In this document: positions 21,549 through 32,544 of the stretch, one piece after another
How positions within the stretch are numbered: position 1 is the stretch's first letter
Layout: each line of letters starts with the position of its first letter
Source of the DNA: Catonia carolina
Lineage: Eukaryota > Arthropoda > Insecta > Hemiptera > Achilidae
Direction of reading: 5' to 3'
Length of the DNA: 64,000 bases
Assembly: GCA_035578175.1 (NCBI GenBank)
Contig: JAQMRL010000005.1
Location: 51,069,722 to 51,133,721 of the forward strand
The notes under the pieces: model-generated
Databases searched by the model: none
The model's input: the letters and a program-made list of their open reading frames with translations, nothing else
Told to the model about the DNA's origin: nothing
Made by a program: the position numbers and the translations under genes

Positions 21549-21858
21549 TACAGTCGAACTTCTATAACTCGAATCCTCACGGGATGGAGAAAAAAATCGA
21601 GCTGTGGAAAAATAACAAACAAAGCAGTTATTAAAAAATAACAAAAACAGAACATTCCACATAGACTTATTCAATAGCCTACAATAGTATGTGAAATATG
21701 TAGGCCTAATGCACATTCATAATTTCGTAATACAGTAGGCCTAACTGTACGTTGGATTTAGCTTATTTATTTATTTATTTATATAAGAAAATATTACATA
21801 TGAGAGCAACAGGTAAAACCCAATACTGCTCTTTTAAAACATATACAGTATAAAACAT

Positions 21859-22252
21859 GTTGTTTAGATCAACAGCCAAAAGGCTGGTTTGAACCTCTAG
21901 AGGTTTTACTAAGTAAAAATGAGGAGTGAGGTGATTTACCATTGCCTTCCTCACTGAGTTGAAAGAGTATGCTTATCAGCATGCCGGGCCCTCTGAAAAG
22001 CACATATTTTCCACTCTGCAAATGACACCTTCATTTTATTCACCACAGGGTCTGGCTGTATAATGAAATTCATTACTTTCAGAGGAGATAACTCTGATTA
22101 GTGTCTTTTACACCTCTACCTCTTCTGTTCTTAAATGATTCAGTCATTTAATTGGCTGACCATGTTATAAGAAACAGAATTATTTATTTTAGCCTTGCAA
22201 CGAACAGATTGAGTGTAAATAATTTGACACTCTACCTGCCCATTATGGGCAT
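21859..22252 (-). repeat. S1 SINE-like copy with target duplication
   Basis: Flanked by perfect 11-bp GTATAAAACAT at 21848-21858 and 22253-22263. Full-length: on the minus strand begins near GCCCATAATGGGCAGG and ends at GATCTAAACAAC. Confidence 0.94.
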
Positions 22253-22329
22253 GTATAAAACATACAATCATAATTAACAATTATAATTTATAGGTACAGT
22301 AATGGTGCTTCAACTTCATAACCTACAGT

Positions 22330-22417
22330 ATAATATATGAATGTGATGAGTATAACATATGAATATGATGAATATAATATATGAACATGATGAATATAAT
22401 ATTTTAATATGATAGTA
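22330..22417. repeat. Tandem repeat, 22-bp unit x 4
   Basis: Units of ATAATATATGAATGTGATGA type with a few changes; the fourth is more diverged. Lies in the pogo-like element. Confidence 0.88.
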
Positions 22418-22539
22418 TAGTAATAGAATTATGTAATAATATAATGGTATAAAATTGAATATAATACACACAAACAAACATAGACATTTAAACGAAGCAT
22501 TTACTGTATACACTTAAAAATAAATTACAGTATATTTTA

Positions 22540-22610
22540 GAAAGAAAAGAAAAAAAGATTAAAGATAGAAAGAAAAAGAAAAGAAAAAAAGAAGAGAAAA
22601 AAATTATTAG
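22540..22610. repeat. Purine (AAAG-rich) tract
   Basis: About 70 bases almost entirely A and G on the plus strand. Confidence 0.85.
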
Positions 22611-23349
22611 AACAGGAGCCGTAAAACAAAAATTCGAATTTAGGAATAACTGAATACAATTTTTTATAACTTAACTGATTGTCCAAAAAGGTCAATAATA
22701 CTTACAAATTTTTCGTAAAGCCTCTTATAAATTGTAATATATTGTATAATACTGTTATTTATTTAAAAACTGAACACACTTTTTTTGTAAAAGATGACTG
22801 ATTGTCAAAAAAAGGATCAATAATATTGTTACATTTATTATAAAGTGTCAGCATTTTATTTACTTAAGAATTTTCATTGTACTAAGCTTAGTTATTGGCT
22901 ACAGTGTTACGTACTGTGCATATTGTATACAGTATTCCAAAATTACGCTATTTTAATTTCAGTACATGGTGAACGTGCCGACAGACTATGGTTCTATTGT
23001 TCTGTGGTCGACCAAAGATTCGTCGATTCAAAGAAATTCATTGTTTTGGTTTACGCTTATTAGGCGTTTACAAAAACAACCAGATGAGGATATGTACTGT
23101 TTTATGGTCGAACATTTCCTCTTATAATGAAAGAAGCAGCACTGTACCTACATTTTTCAAAAGACCAAAAACGATATTTTGTGAACTATGCATTATTTTT
23201 GTTAAAAGGAACGAAATAAATAGTTAGACATATCGAATTGGCGGAATTCGAGTTATAGATGGATTTTACATAGTAAATGCATGAAAGGTTGAAGGGACTG
23301 AAATTCAATTCGAGATATATAAAATTCGAGTTATAGAAGTTCACCTGTA

Positions 23350-23867
23350 TTATTATTATATGAAATGATTGGTTTGATTATTTTTCGAGTACTTGTAAAT
23401 AAAGTCTATAATTATTATTAGATGGAACTTTTAAAATAGATTAATATTAGTTATTTATTGCAAACACTGTAATTATTGTAACTTATGTATATTACCGTCT
23501 TATAGCAGTTAAAATCTCTATAAAGATTACTTATATCCATTCCCTATAGTTCTTATAACCGGATCTTAAAAAAATTATTTCTGTTGTTTATTACCTAAAA
23601 TATTCTACATTTTGTTCTTCTTAAAATTGTGTGTATTTTATTTTTTATGAGTTAATAGCTTTTTAAGTTAACCTTGTTTGATTAAGTAATGTCTCGAAAG
23701 GTACAAAAACATCAATTTTGTCAATATTTTTTCGTTGTTTTTAAGGGGATCTATCTTACAAATTCAAAAGGTATATTTTATTCTTAACTACGTTTTTCAA
23801 CAGTGTTAGTTTTTTTATAACCAAGTATTTACTTCGCAAATTTACTTTTTCAATTCAAATGATCCAT
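23350..23867. other. No gene identified
   Basis: AT-rich; no feature recognised. Confidence 0.5.
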
Positions 23868-24170
23868 TATCTCAGAAACCGTTGGATGTATTTAGCTTAA
23901 ATTATAAAGTACACTACTTCTTGTTAACCGATTTTGATGAACATGTTCGTATTCGTCTCCTTGTGGTATTTAACTTAAATTCCAAGTTTCAATTTGTACG
24001 CTTTTCTATTCGTAAGATATTTTCTTTACTTACACACAGAACAATCGCTAAAAACATGTTTTTTTTAGTTCAGGAAAATGTGTTTTTCCGGTAACTCGAA
24101 TTTGAAAATCGACATGACAACTATAATTTCCTTCCCTATAATTATATTCATATAGGGCAAGAGAAAGCAG
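23868..24170 (-). mobile_element. H1 element fragment, 5' half
   Basis: Contains AACCGATTTTGATGAACATG, the ACACACAG remnant of the microsatellite, AATCGCTAAAAACATGTTTTTT and ends at the 5' subterminal repeat GGCAAGAGAAAG. Well diverged. Confidence 0.75.
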
Positions 24171-25222
24171 GAAAGAAATGGATAAATTGATTGTCCTGCC
24201 TAACACAATTTTACTGTTATCAAGACTTGACCGTCAAGTATTGTGAAATAAAAATGCACATAGCAATTTTTATTTAGTATATTCAGTAGAAAGTCAAAAA
24301 TACGAACCTATTTTTTTTTAATTCTTACACATAATTTCATAGTTACAAATTTTACATAGGTTTTTGAAACAATAAAATAAGTTAATTACTTATCCACGCA
24401 CAATACATTTTCTAATTAAACTAATTTTATATCACAATAATTAAACAAACTTATAATAACATTATTATAACACTAGTTGGGGAAAAAATGTGGTTAGGTA
24501 ACTCATTGAAAATTGTGTTAAGGCACCATAAAAAAAAATATCGTGTTGAGGCAATTGGGACCATAGGTAATTCGGATTACCAATTTGTTCGGATTTTCGA
24601 TCATAATCTAGAAATGCTGTTTAGGCCTATAGTTAAGCATTTTAAAAACGTTGGAATAAATAAAAATGAACACTTTTCTGTACTCAGGTATATTTAGTTG
24701 TTTTTAATGAACAAATATGTAGGCCTAGTGTGTAGTAATCCAGACGTACAGTACTGTACTTTACTTTCACCAAAAATTTTGAATATTTAATAAAACTACA
24801 GTATGTACTTTACTGTATATACAGTAGGTGCAGTATGTACTGTATACTAAATTGAAAACAAACAAAACACTATGTACAGTTAAACAAAAGATTCACTTTA
24901 AACCTTACAAAATCATTGACCGTGATTTTAAAGTGTAAACCGTGCTTTACTTTTGCCGTTCTTTTGCAAATTAAAATATCGAAAAGTCCTTGGATGGCAT
25001 TCGGATTTTTGACGTTTGGATTATCGACGCTTTACTGTATATTAGTTTTGAATTTGTGTTAATTAATAGGAATTTTATATTGATTTTATTTTGACAAAAT
25101 CTATTCCCGAAAAAGAGTCACCAACTAATGAATTTGTTTATTTATTTGATTAATTACAACAAATGTACCTATTTCTCAGTATAACCTCTCCTTTACCAAT
25201 TTTTTCAAAATTTTTACTGTAC
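24171..25222. other. No gene; one pogo-like terminus
   Basis: AT-rich. Around 24990-25040 the words GATTATCGACGC and TTTACTGTA resemble a pogo-type end (inverse of TACAGTAAAGCGTCGATAATC) but no partner end is visible. Several GTACAGTACTGTAC-like words occur near 24750-24850. Confidence 0.4.
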
Positions 25223-25224
25223 AA

Positions 25225-25490
25225 ATCATTATTTAAACCAGTTTGGATTTACGGAGTTTAGTATTTATATTCACAACATTTTATTTTTAAATTTAAAAAA
25301 ATGATGACCCTACGAGCCCTAATCAAGATTTTTATAAATATGTCTTAGCAAAATCCAGTGTTCTTAATCTTCTACAAACGTTCCAATCAAATTTTTTACG
25401 TTCAATAGCAAGAGCTCAGTAGCCTACTACGTAAACAATGATACTCTACACTCCGATTTAGGAATTCTGCCGTTGTAGAGGTACCACAGT
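25225..25490 (+). pseudogene. Jockey-like RT fragment with an 84-bp insert
   Basis: Reads LFKPVWIYGV, is interrupted at about 25262-25345 by a segment that is nearly identical to 25591-25674, then resumes with SSVLNLLQTFQSNFLRSIARA and a TLHSDLGI-like region with stops. Same region of the LINE as 7186-7790, but from a different lineage. Confidence 0.72.
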
Positions 25491-25496
25491 CCTATT

Positions 25497-26009
25497 GCCT
25501 ATACTAATATAAAAACAAAGCGTGTTTTTTTGTGCCTGCTAACTTCCAAAACTACTGAACGGATTTTCGTGAAATTTTGACAGCGTATCCGTATTTATAT
25601 TCACAACATTTTACTTTTAAATTTAAAAAAATGATGACCCTACGAGCCCTAATCAAGATTTTTATAAATATGTATGCATGTGTGTGTGTCAATTTGAGTA
25701 GGTATTGCTGTTGAAGCAGATGAACGGGCTTGATGAATGTCGAGAGACGTACGCGGGGTAAATTATTAAAACGTCGTATGTGTGTGTGTGTGCGCGCGCG
25801 CGCTTATTGTTGGAGTAGATAGTTGAAAGGGGAGATGATCGTGAGACGTACGCGGGTGAATTTATTAAAACGTTTGTGTTTGTGTGTGTACGTTGGAGTA
25901 TATACATTCGATCTAGCAGCTAGACAATTTCTGTTACATATTTATTTTAAAAAAATTGATTAGGTCCTCTACACATGTTTCGCGTGCGAAGCCGCGCGTA
26001 CAATACTAG
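25497..26009 (+). mobile_element. Helitron-like non-autonomous element (candidate)
   Basis: Ends in a GC-rich hairpin-like GCGTGCGAAGCCGCGCG followed by CTAG at 26006-26009 with T next, the 3' pattern of Helitrons. The 5' part has AACTACTGAACGGATTTTCG, a word common in insect dispersed repeats. Inside are two ~100-bp tandem units (ACGTACGCGGG and TTATTAAAACGT in each) and a GT/GC run. The 5' end is not defined. Confidence 0.5.
25777..25803. repeat. Alternating GT/GC microsatellite
   Basis: TGTGTG run continuing into GCGCGC; alternating purine-pyrimidine over about 26 bases. Confidence 0.9.
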
Positions 26010-26277
26010 TAAAAAATATTTTCAAATTGCTACTACATCCTAATTCCCTAATTCAAGATCTTCATTGCTTCCATCTTCCTGGTAATCCAGCCGGGTGCCT
26101 AAAAAAGATTGAATAGAGATCTTCTCTGAGTTATAACTAAAGAAAATTATTACTGTAATTATTTTATTTAAATTTAATACTTAATTGTATACCCAAACAT
26201 ATTCCAATGCGTATTTATATAAATCCTTGTTTGTGTGTTTCCTTTTTTCATGTTAATATTTTTTACTATATTAAAAG

Positions 26278-26431
26278 CCGTATCATCATCAGCTCGGTCA
26301 TTAGCGACTACGGTGGAATATGAACAGTGGGTTTTTAACTTGAGAACATTTTCATACCCTAAACGGGAATCGAACCCGAGACCACCGCGTGGTAGGCTAG
26401 CGCGCTTTCACTACGTTACGGAGGCGGCCTC
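26278..26431 (-). repeat. tRNA-derived SINE, family S3
   Basis: Inverse strand: GGCCGCCTCCGTAACG, A-box-like GTAGTGAAAGCGCGC, B-box GGTTCGATTCCCG, then the tail with GTCGCTAATGACCGAGCTG. Confidence 0.85.
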
Positions 26432-26550
26432 ATGTTACTTTGTTATGTACGCATTTTCTAGTTGTCGTGTATTTATATACTGTTAAAAATGTGTAAAATT
26501 TCAAATAAAAGTAAAAAAATTAATTGTTTATCTCACGCTGTTGCGCCAAT

Positions 26551-26660
26551 GTCGGCCGCATTGGCGTAGTTGGTGACGTGCTCGTCTCTCATCATGCAAT
26601 CTTGAATTCGAATCCCATTTAGGCACGGCCTAAATGGGAACCAAAAAAAAAGAAAAGAAA
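26551..26660 (+). repeat. tRNA-derived SINE, family S2, with snap-back
   Basis: Head GGCCGCATTGGCGTAG and B-box AATTCGAATCCC, then a 27-bp near palindrome (26613-26639: TCCCATTTAGGC, ACG, GCCTAAATGGGA) and an A-rich run. The normal tail is missing, as though the copy turned back on itself. Confidence 0.85.
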
Positions 26661-27374
26661 ATCACGCTGTTGTAAAATTTAAAACTAAGTGAAAGATTCA
26701 TTCGGAAAGTAAGCAGAAGTGAATGTAAATAATATTACCTTTCAATTATGTAGTTTGACGTTAATTTGATTTGTAAAATTACTTTTCAAAAATGTAGATG
26801 ATTGTAATTAAAAAGTATTTACAATTAAAAGTGTCTCACTTTTAATATTGTAGTTAATCTTGTGTTTTAAATTAACATAAAAGTTAATAAATATCAATTT
26901 ATGAAGTGTTTTATCACGTATAATATTTGAACTGTTAAGTACTTTGAAAGTTAACGTTAGTTGAAATATTTTACAAGGAATCACCTACAATCTAATACCA
27001 ATCTCGTTAAGAGTTAGTATTTTATTTCTTCGGTTACCTGGTTGAATCGCTTCTTTCCCGCTGTTAATTCACTGTGGACTGACTAACCTACTTTCACGTT
27101 GTTGCTGTTTCTGTGTATGTACACACTAACACAGTCAAGTCTCTTTAATAAAATTACTGTACTTCATACGACCTTCCAGTTCACTCATTTTACTTTTGAA
27201 TTACTTTTGCTCTTGGAAGATACAGCTATTATTATTATTAAGCCCTTTCTACACGAGATTAGACAATGCTGTAATTTTGCTGCTATTTACCGTTTGTTTA
27301 AATAAATTTATTGTTAGAAATTCTTAATTTAAAAATGTAATGATAATAATAACCGTATATATTTGATTTTTGCA
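26661..27374. other. No gene identified
   Basis: AT-rich; no feature recognised. Confidence 0.5.
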
Positions 27375-27478
27375 CATAACAGGCAGGTATAGTGTTACAT
27401 TATTTGCACTCGATGTGTTAGTTTCAGGGCTACAAAAAATAGTTCTGTTTCTTATCACATAGTCAGCCAATTATAAAT
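27375..27478 (+). repeat. S1 5'-end fragment
   Basis: Starts CATAACAGGCAGG and covers ATTATTTGCACTCGATG to TCAGCCAATTATA, then abuts H1 sequence. Confidence 0.85.
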
Positions 27479-28144
27479 TAGAACTTACAACTTTTATTCC
27501 AAACATTTCTTTGTATAACGATTAGTTTAGCGGTAGGCCTAATTAGTGAATTTCTGTTTTTTTTTTTCATGAAAATTTGTAGAAAAATGGGTTTTTTTAA
27601 GATTTCGGATTGATTATGCGTTTTACGACAAAATTGTACTATATATCAAATTTATAGCATTCTACCGTATATAATCAATCATTCTACCGCATTGGCGTAG
27701 TTGGTAACGTGCTCGTCTCTCATCATGCGGTCTTGGGTTCGAATCCCACTCAGACACGGCATATTTTCATACATTACAAACAATCATTTCATCTTCACAC
27801 AGTTACACCCCAACGTCGTCGCTAATTTACCGTTGCAGTTGATGCGACATTAAATAAATAAATAAAAATAAAAAAATTATAGGAAATTAAAAGATCTACA
27901 ATTTTTATTTTAAGCATTCTCTCTACAGATCCTAGTTAAGCGTCAAAGAGTGATTTTCCGTATTATTAAGCCAAATTTAGGTTGGTTTTCATTTTGCATC
28001 ATTCACTCATGATTAAAATTAGGTTATGTTTTTTGAGGTTAGTTTTTTGTTTATTTTTAATGTTTTATTACTAATGTTAGGTTATATTGTTCATTATTTG
28101 CGTTGACAAGAGAACGTCGTGTGTCTTTTACAACAGATTTTTTC
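27479..28144 (+). mobile_element. H1 element, 5'-truncated, split by S2
   Basis: Contains the two AAGTTGTAG-type units and the ACTCATGATTAAAATTAGG segment. It ends with a decayed stem-loop (GTGTCTTTTACAAC) then AGATTTTTT. An S2 SINE interrupts it at about 27658-27880. Confidence 0.8.
27658..27880 (+). repeat. tRNA-derived SINE, family S2, inside H1
   Basis: Head CCGCATTGGCGTAGTTGG, B-box GGTTCGAATCCC, ACACGGCATATTTTC, then the tail with GTCGTCGCTAATTTACC and GATGCGACATTAAAT and an AAAT run. Flanks AATTTATAG and AAATTATAG look like a target duplication with one difference. A short extra sequence (about 27668-27688) precedes the head. Confidence 0.85.
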
Positions 28145-28699
28145 CTTTTGAAGTAAAATTTTTGAAAATCTTTTCTTGGCGAGTACCTACTGGTTCATAA
28201 CTCAAAATTTATTTTTAACTTATACTTTGTGTATTCTTCCTTCAATTTCTACATCATAAAAGTCAAATCTTCATCTTCTTGGACTATTATAGATACTGAA
28301 GTCTCGAGATTGTTTTTGCGTATAGATGGGCTGTGAGGAAGGGAAGTGAAAATTTGCAGTGTTGCCAACCTCAACAGTCAAACAATACTCGTACATTTCA
28401 CTACCGTTCAGTTTTTACATACATTTTGTAAGCTGAAGGTTATTCCGAGAAAATGTGACCTGTAATATTGTCTATAGCTTAATTATATGACTAGAAATGT
28501 TTGATTTACTGTAATTACCAGCTACCTAATTCTATTGGAAAAAAATTTCCACGAATGAATCGTCGCCGATTTTAAATTTATATGTAAAAAATACGTTTTT
28601 GTTAAACAAGCGAAAAAATATTTTGCCTAAATTCATAAAATAAAATTTTAAATGTCTTCTTTACTATCGCTATCACCGGCGTCTTCACTATCAGTATCA
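28145..28699. other. No gene identified
   Basis: AT-rich; no feature recognised. Confidence 0.5.
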
Positions 28700-28940
28700 G
28701 TAGTATCTACCTAACCGTTTCCTTTTTTTACCAGGTGTCAACAAAACTGTTCAAGAATAGCTTCTTCAAGCCTTCAATTTCCTTTTTTATTTTTCCAATT
28801 GTTGAAAGAGAAACATCACAGAAGTTAGCCACTAGCTCATGGCTTTTGTTAAGAAGCAGGGAAAGGCATTTTTGTTTAGCTTCGACTTCACAGCATTTTA
28901 TTACAATGCATATTAGATTTCATTCAGCACTGTGAATAGT
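28700..28940 (-). pseudogene. Possible transposase N-terminal (HTH) fragment
   Basis: On the minus strand a ~60-residue stretch reads SHELVANFCDVSLSTIGKIKKE, helix-turn-helix-like, then (after a frame change) LTPGKKRKR and, after another, an acidic DTDSEDAGDSDSKED run. HTH followed by PGKKRK is seen at the start of some insect DDE-transposase-like proteins; the similarity is from memory of the pattern only. Could instead be a decayed host gene. Confidence 0.4.
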
Positions 28941-30195
28941 CTGCCCATGTTTTCGAGGAACTAACATTTCTGTTTACGGTAACAAACGGTTATATTCGTA
29001 CTGTTAACCTTCAAAAGGTTCCGCGATATACTGTATATGCTCTGGGTTTAGCATAAGTTGTTGTGTTTGTTGTAGTGAAATTAAAGCATTCACGCATGCG
29101 CTTTGATGCTTTTCCCCTTTACCCCTCGTTGCAAACAAGGGCAAACTCGTGACTTGAGTAACTATACTATTTGGTCATCAGCGAAAGTGAGTGTACAATG
29201 TGGAACCTTACATATCGAATCTCAAGTTTCTAGGTTATGTATGCAGTTCAAGGGATTTCATGATACATGCTTTCTGTATCTGTGTTAGTTAATTTCTTGA
29301 CATTTTATTGTAATTTTTGCCAATAATGTATATTATATAAAATTAGTGAATTTCACTTTTATAAACGAATATTAGATTATTGGTTCCTTTAAAATAATAA
29401 ATTAAATAAATTTATTGCTTTATATTTCCGTGGAGGAAGCGGTCGACTTCTTCAATCGTTTAAAATTGCACACATTTACACATTTTAGAAAATTCATATG
29501 CGGTCAATATCAAGACCGTTGCGTTTTATCCATTCGTGTAAAATCGACCTTAAATTAAAAGCGAAAGATATTTACTGCTAAATAATGTATCTCTGTGTAT
29601 CACTTGCGGTTTTTATTGTATACTATTTTTTATAAATTACGAATAAATTATATGTATTTTTATTTTCTGAAAGTATTGCAGTATCTTTAATTTACTTTCT
29701 CATAAAGTATGATACTTTCTATAATTTGGATAGTTTGTTTGTACGCATTGTTTATTAATGAACTTACGAAAATCATATTCGTGCCATATGTTGATAATAA
29801 GCTATAATTTTTTCCAATATTTATAATAACCAAACTTCGTTAAAATAATTGGTTTTTTTATCATTTAACTTCTGTTTTCGGTTATTAGAATTATTTTGTT
29901 TTACAAATTATCCAAATAAGTTTCACTTTATTGATGGGTTTTTTGACGTTGAGATATAAGATTGACCTACAATATATTTCTATGCATGATTACCTCAAAT
30001 TGTCATATTACCTTTACTAACATTTGTTATTTAACTTCAAGCGATCAAGTACCAACTACTGGAAATTTTCGGTTGTTTGAAATAATGGAAGCAAGTTGAT
30101 TTCGGATAACCGAAATTTTTGTCCAGAAAATAAAATACGTTGTGCCATTGTGACAAGATTTATAGAAATAACATAATAGTTATTTTTTAATGTTC
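28941..30195. other. No gene identified
   Basis: AT-rich intron sequence; a CAAC-poor pogo-like word TTTCGGATAACCGAAAT near 30100 may be a terminus relic. Confidence 0.4.
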
Positions 30196-30418
30196 GTTAT
30201 CAGGTCTTCTTGTGGTACCTGACGTGAGTTTCAAGTTTCAACTTCGTACGATATTCCGTTTTTGAGATATTTAACTATTAGACATATTTTTTAGAGTTCA
30301 GGTAGCCTGAAAACGTGCATTTCCGGTGAAAAACTTGATTTCGAAAAATCGACAAGAAAACATTATTTGTCCCCCTTATGTAGCCATGTAGCCTATTCAC
30401 ATGGCAAGAGAAAGTAAA
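30196..30418 (-). mobile_element. H1 element fragment, 5' end
   Basis: Contains AGTTTCAAGTTTCAACTTCG, TTCCGTTTTTGAGATATTT, GAAAACGTGCATTTCCGG and the subterminal GGCAAGAGAAAGT. The microsatellite is lost. Confidence 0.75.
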
Positions 30419-30487
30419 AATATGTAATAAGCTGTAGCCTAATATAAGAAAACAATACAAATAAGTGATTCAATATTTTATTTGTAA

Positions 30488-31000
30488 GCATCTTTTTTGT
30501 CTTTAATTTTTATTACGGTACTGTACAGTGAGCTGCACAATCTGTATTTCCGTATAAGATATTTAAATGGTGGTGCGGAATTTTACTTTAAAGTGAAGAG
30601 GTACCCTGTTGCACTTTCTCCTTTTATAACTACTGTTGTTGTTTGGTATTCAGACCAAGAGGTCTCTACTCCATTTTTGCTTAAGATGTCGCACAGTTGG
30701 GAATTTCCTTATAGCTAGGTGATGGGCTAGTTGGTTTGGATGGTTGTCTAGTCGTTCGTGAAATTTACTATACAAGGACGTGGTTAGCTCCTTTACTGTC
30801 GTAATTTTGAAATCGTTGTTGAGGTTTTTATTGTTTATATAAAAAGGAGCGCCAGAAGCAAGTCTTAAGAATTTTGATTGAAAGGCCTGGATTGACTTTA
30901 AATTATTTTGTGCCACTACTACAAAGAGCTGGACAAAATAAGTCCAGATTGGTTTCAAAAGGGTTTTTATATTACAATTTTCTTCGTTCCTTCTTTCCAC
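30488..31000 (-). pseudogene. Jockey-like LINE 3' end, copy 2
   Basis: Minus-strand frame of about 116 codons: LLKPIWTYFVQLF, IQAFQSKFLRLASGAPF, TTVKELTTSLYSKFHERLDNHPNQLAHH. Then the shared 3' untranslated end with TACTGTACAGTGAGC and a T-rich (A-rich on the minus strand) terminus. Same orientation and family as 7186-7790 and 51905-52400. Confidence 0.85.
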
Positions 31001-31069
31001 ATTTTTTACCCTCGTAGTTAGTAATTTTGAACTGCCTATTGTTTAAATTTGTCATTAGTAAAGACAAAT

Positions 31070-31463
31070 GCCTATAACAGGCAGATGTTAAATTATTTGC
31101 ACTCGATCTGCTAGTTCCAAGGCTACAAAAATAAATAGCTCTGTATCTTATCACATGGTCAGCCAATCACTTGACTGGAACAATTAAGAATAGAAGTGCT
31201 ACAGGTGTGAAAGACACTAGTCAGAGTTATCTCCTCTGAGAGTAATGAATTTCATGATGCAACCAAACCCTGTGGTGAATGAAGTGAAGGTGTCATTTGC
31301 GGGTCGGCAAGTAGGTGCTTGTCAGAGAGCCTGGTATGCTAATAAGCATACTTTTCCATTCAATGAGGAAGGCACTGGTAAACCACCTTTTTCTTTTCTT
31401 TTTACTTAGTAAAGCCCCTAGAGGTTTAAACCTTCCTTTCGGCTCATGACCTAAACAATACAA
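31070..31463 (+). repeat. S1 SINE-like copy
   Basis: Nearly full-length, from GCCTATAACAGGCAG to TCATGACCTAAACAATAC. No convincing target duplication. Confidence 0.88.
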
Positions 31464-32544
31464 CATGTAAACAAAGTAAATTATGATAAATAAAATATCC
31501 ATCGTGATGCTGGTTAAGAGCTTTTTCCTAAACGTAGAAGTATTAAGTGGAATTTCTAGCGTTGTAGTAATGATCTCTGCTCTGTAGACATAATCTGTTT
31601 TATGCCACCTAATTAAAATTTCTTTGACGTAAACTTGCCATGCATCCATCACTATGAATCGACGGAAAGCTGATTAGTTGTAGTATATCTCGGAGCTTAG
31701 TTGTTTCTTAGTGTGATAACTTTGTACTTTCACTAGGGTTTACATTTGTAAACATTTACTACTGCAATTACTGTTATTCATCAAGGAAACATAGTATGTA
31801 CATGATGAAATTACGGACGGAGTTTTAATAGTTAGCCTATATAATTATGAAGTGCCATAATGGTCATTTTTACTGACCATTGTTTTAAATATCTTTTGGT
31901 GCGTTTAAATGCGACGTTTTATGTTAATTTATTAAATATTTTAATGCCAAGGACTGGGTTTTTTTCCATTTTTGCATCTTATCAATACCGATGTGGAGAT
32001 TTACCAAGGTCGTCATAAAATCTCGTTTTTATATTTTTGTAAGATTATTTTACTTGAAGAACGTTGAGAATTTATTAATAAAACTTATGCAAGTTTCTGA
32101 AACGTGAATCCTTTTTCTAAATGTCTATATTAAATATACAAGTGTTTTGGTATATGTGTGTTGACTTTCATCTAAGATCAAAAATATTTTTTTAACAGTA
32201 CAATCTTCATGTTCTTTTTTGTCTATATAGAACAGTCCTCATATTAACAAACAGAAAAATATGTAAAGAAAACATTTTCGGTCTCTTGAAAGGTTTTTCT
32301 CAGTAATTTATAAAACGGAAATAGTTTATCCAGTAACATTCAAATTTTGATAGAACTTGTAACGTAACATCCGGGTGTTGTGAATTCAATATTATATGCA
32401 ATGTTCTTTCTTATTTTTGCGTAGAAATTTATTTTATTTAGTGAAATATACGTTATGATTTATTATTAAACTAAACTAAGCTGCACAAGTATACAATACT
32501 TTTAACTAAACATACTATACGTAAAATTGCTAGCTTATTCCAGC
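31464..32544. other. No gene identified
   Basis: AT-rich intron sequence without recognised repeats. Confidence 0.5.

Larger units (their letters stand above)
21551..23347. mobile_element. pogo-like element, non-coding, host of an S1 insertion
   Basis: Ends CAGTCGAACTTCTATAACTC at 21551 and the inverse of CAGGTGAACTTCTATAACTC ending at 23347, both next to TA (21549-21550, 23348-23349). Internal words AATTCGAGTTATAGA repeat near the right end. 1797 bp including a 394-bp S1. No transposase was recognised. CAG start, TA target and the TIR style fit the pogo group (inference). Confidence 0.78.

Noticed and set aside
22330..22417. CRISPR-like array
   Set aside because: Units are contiguous 22-bp tandem repeats without spacers, in a eukaryotic transposon.
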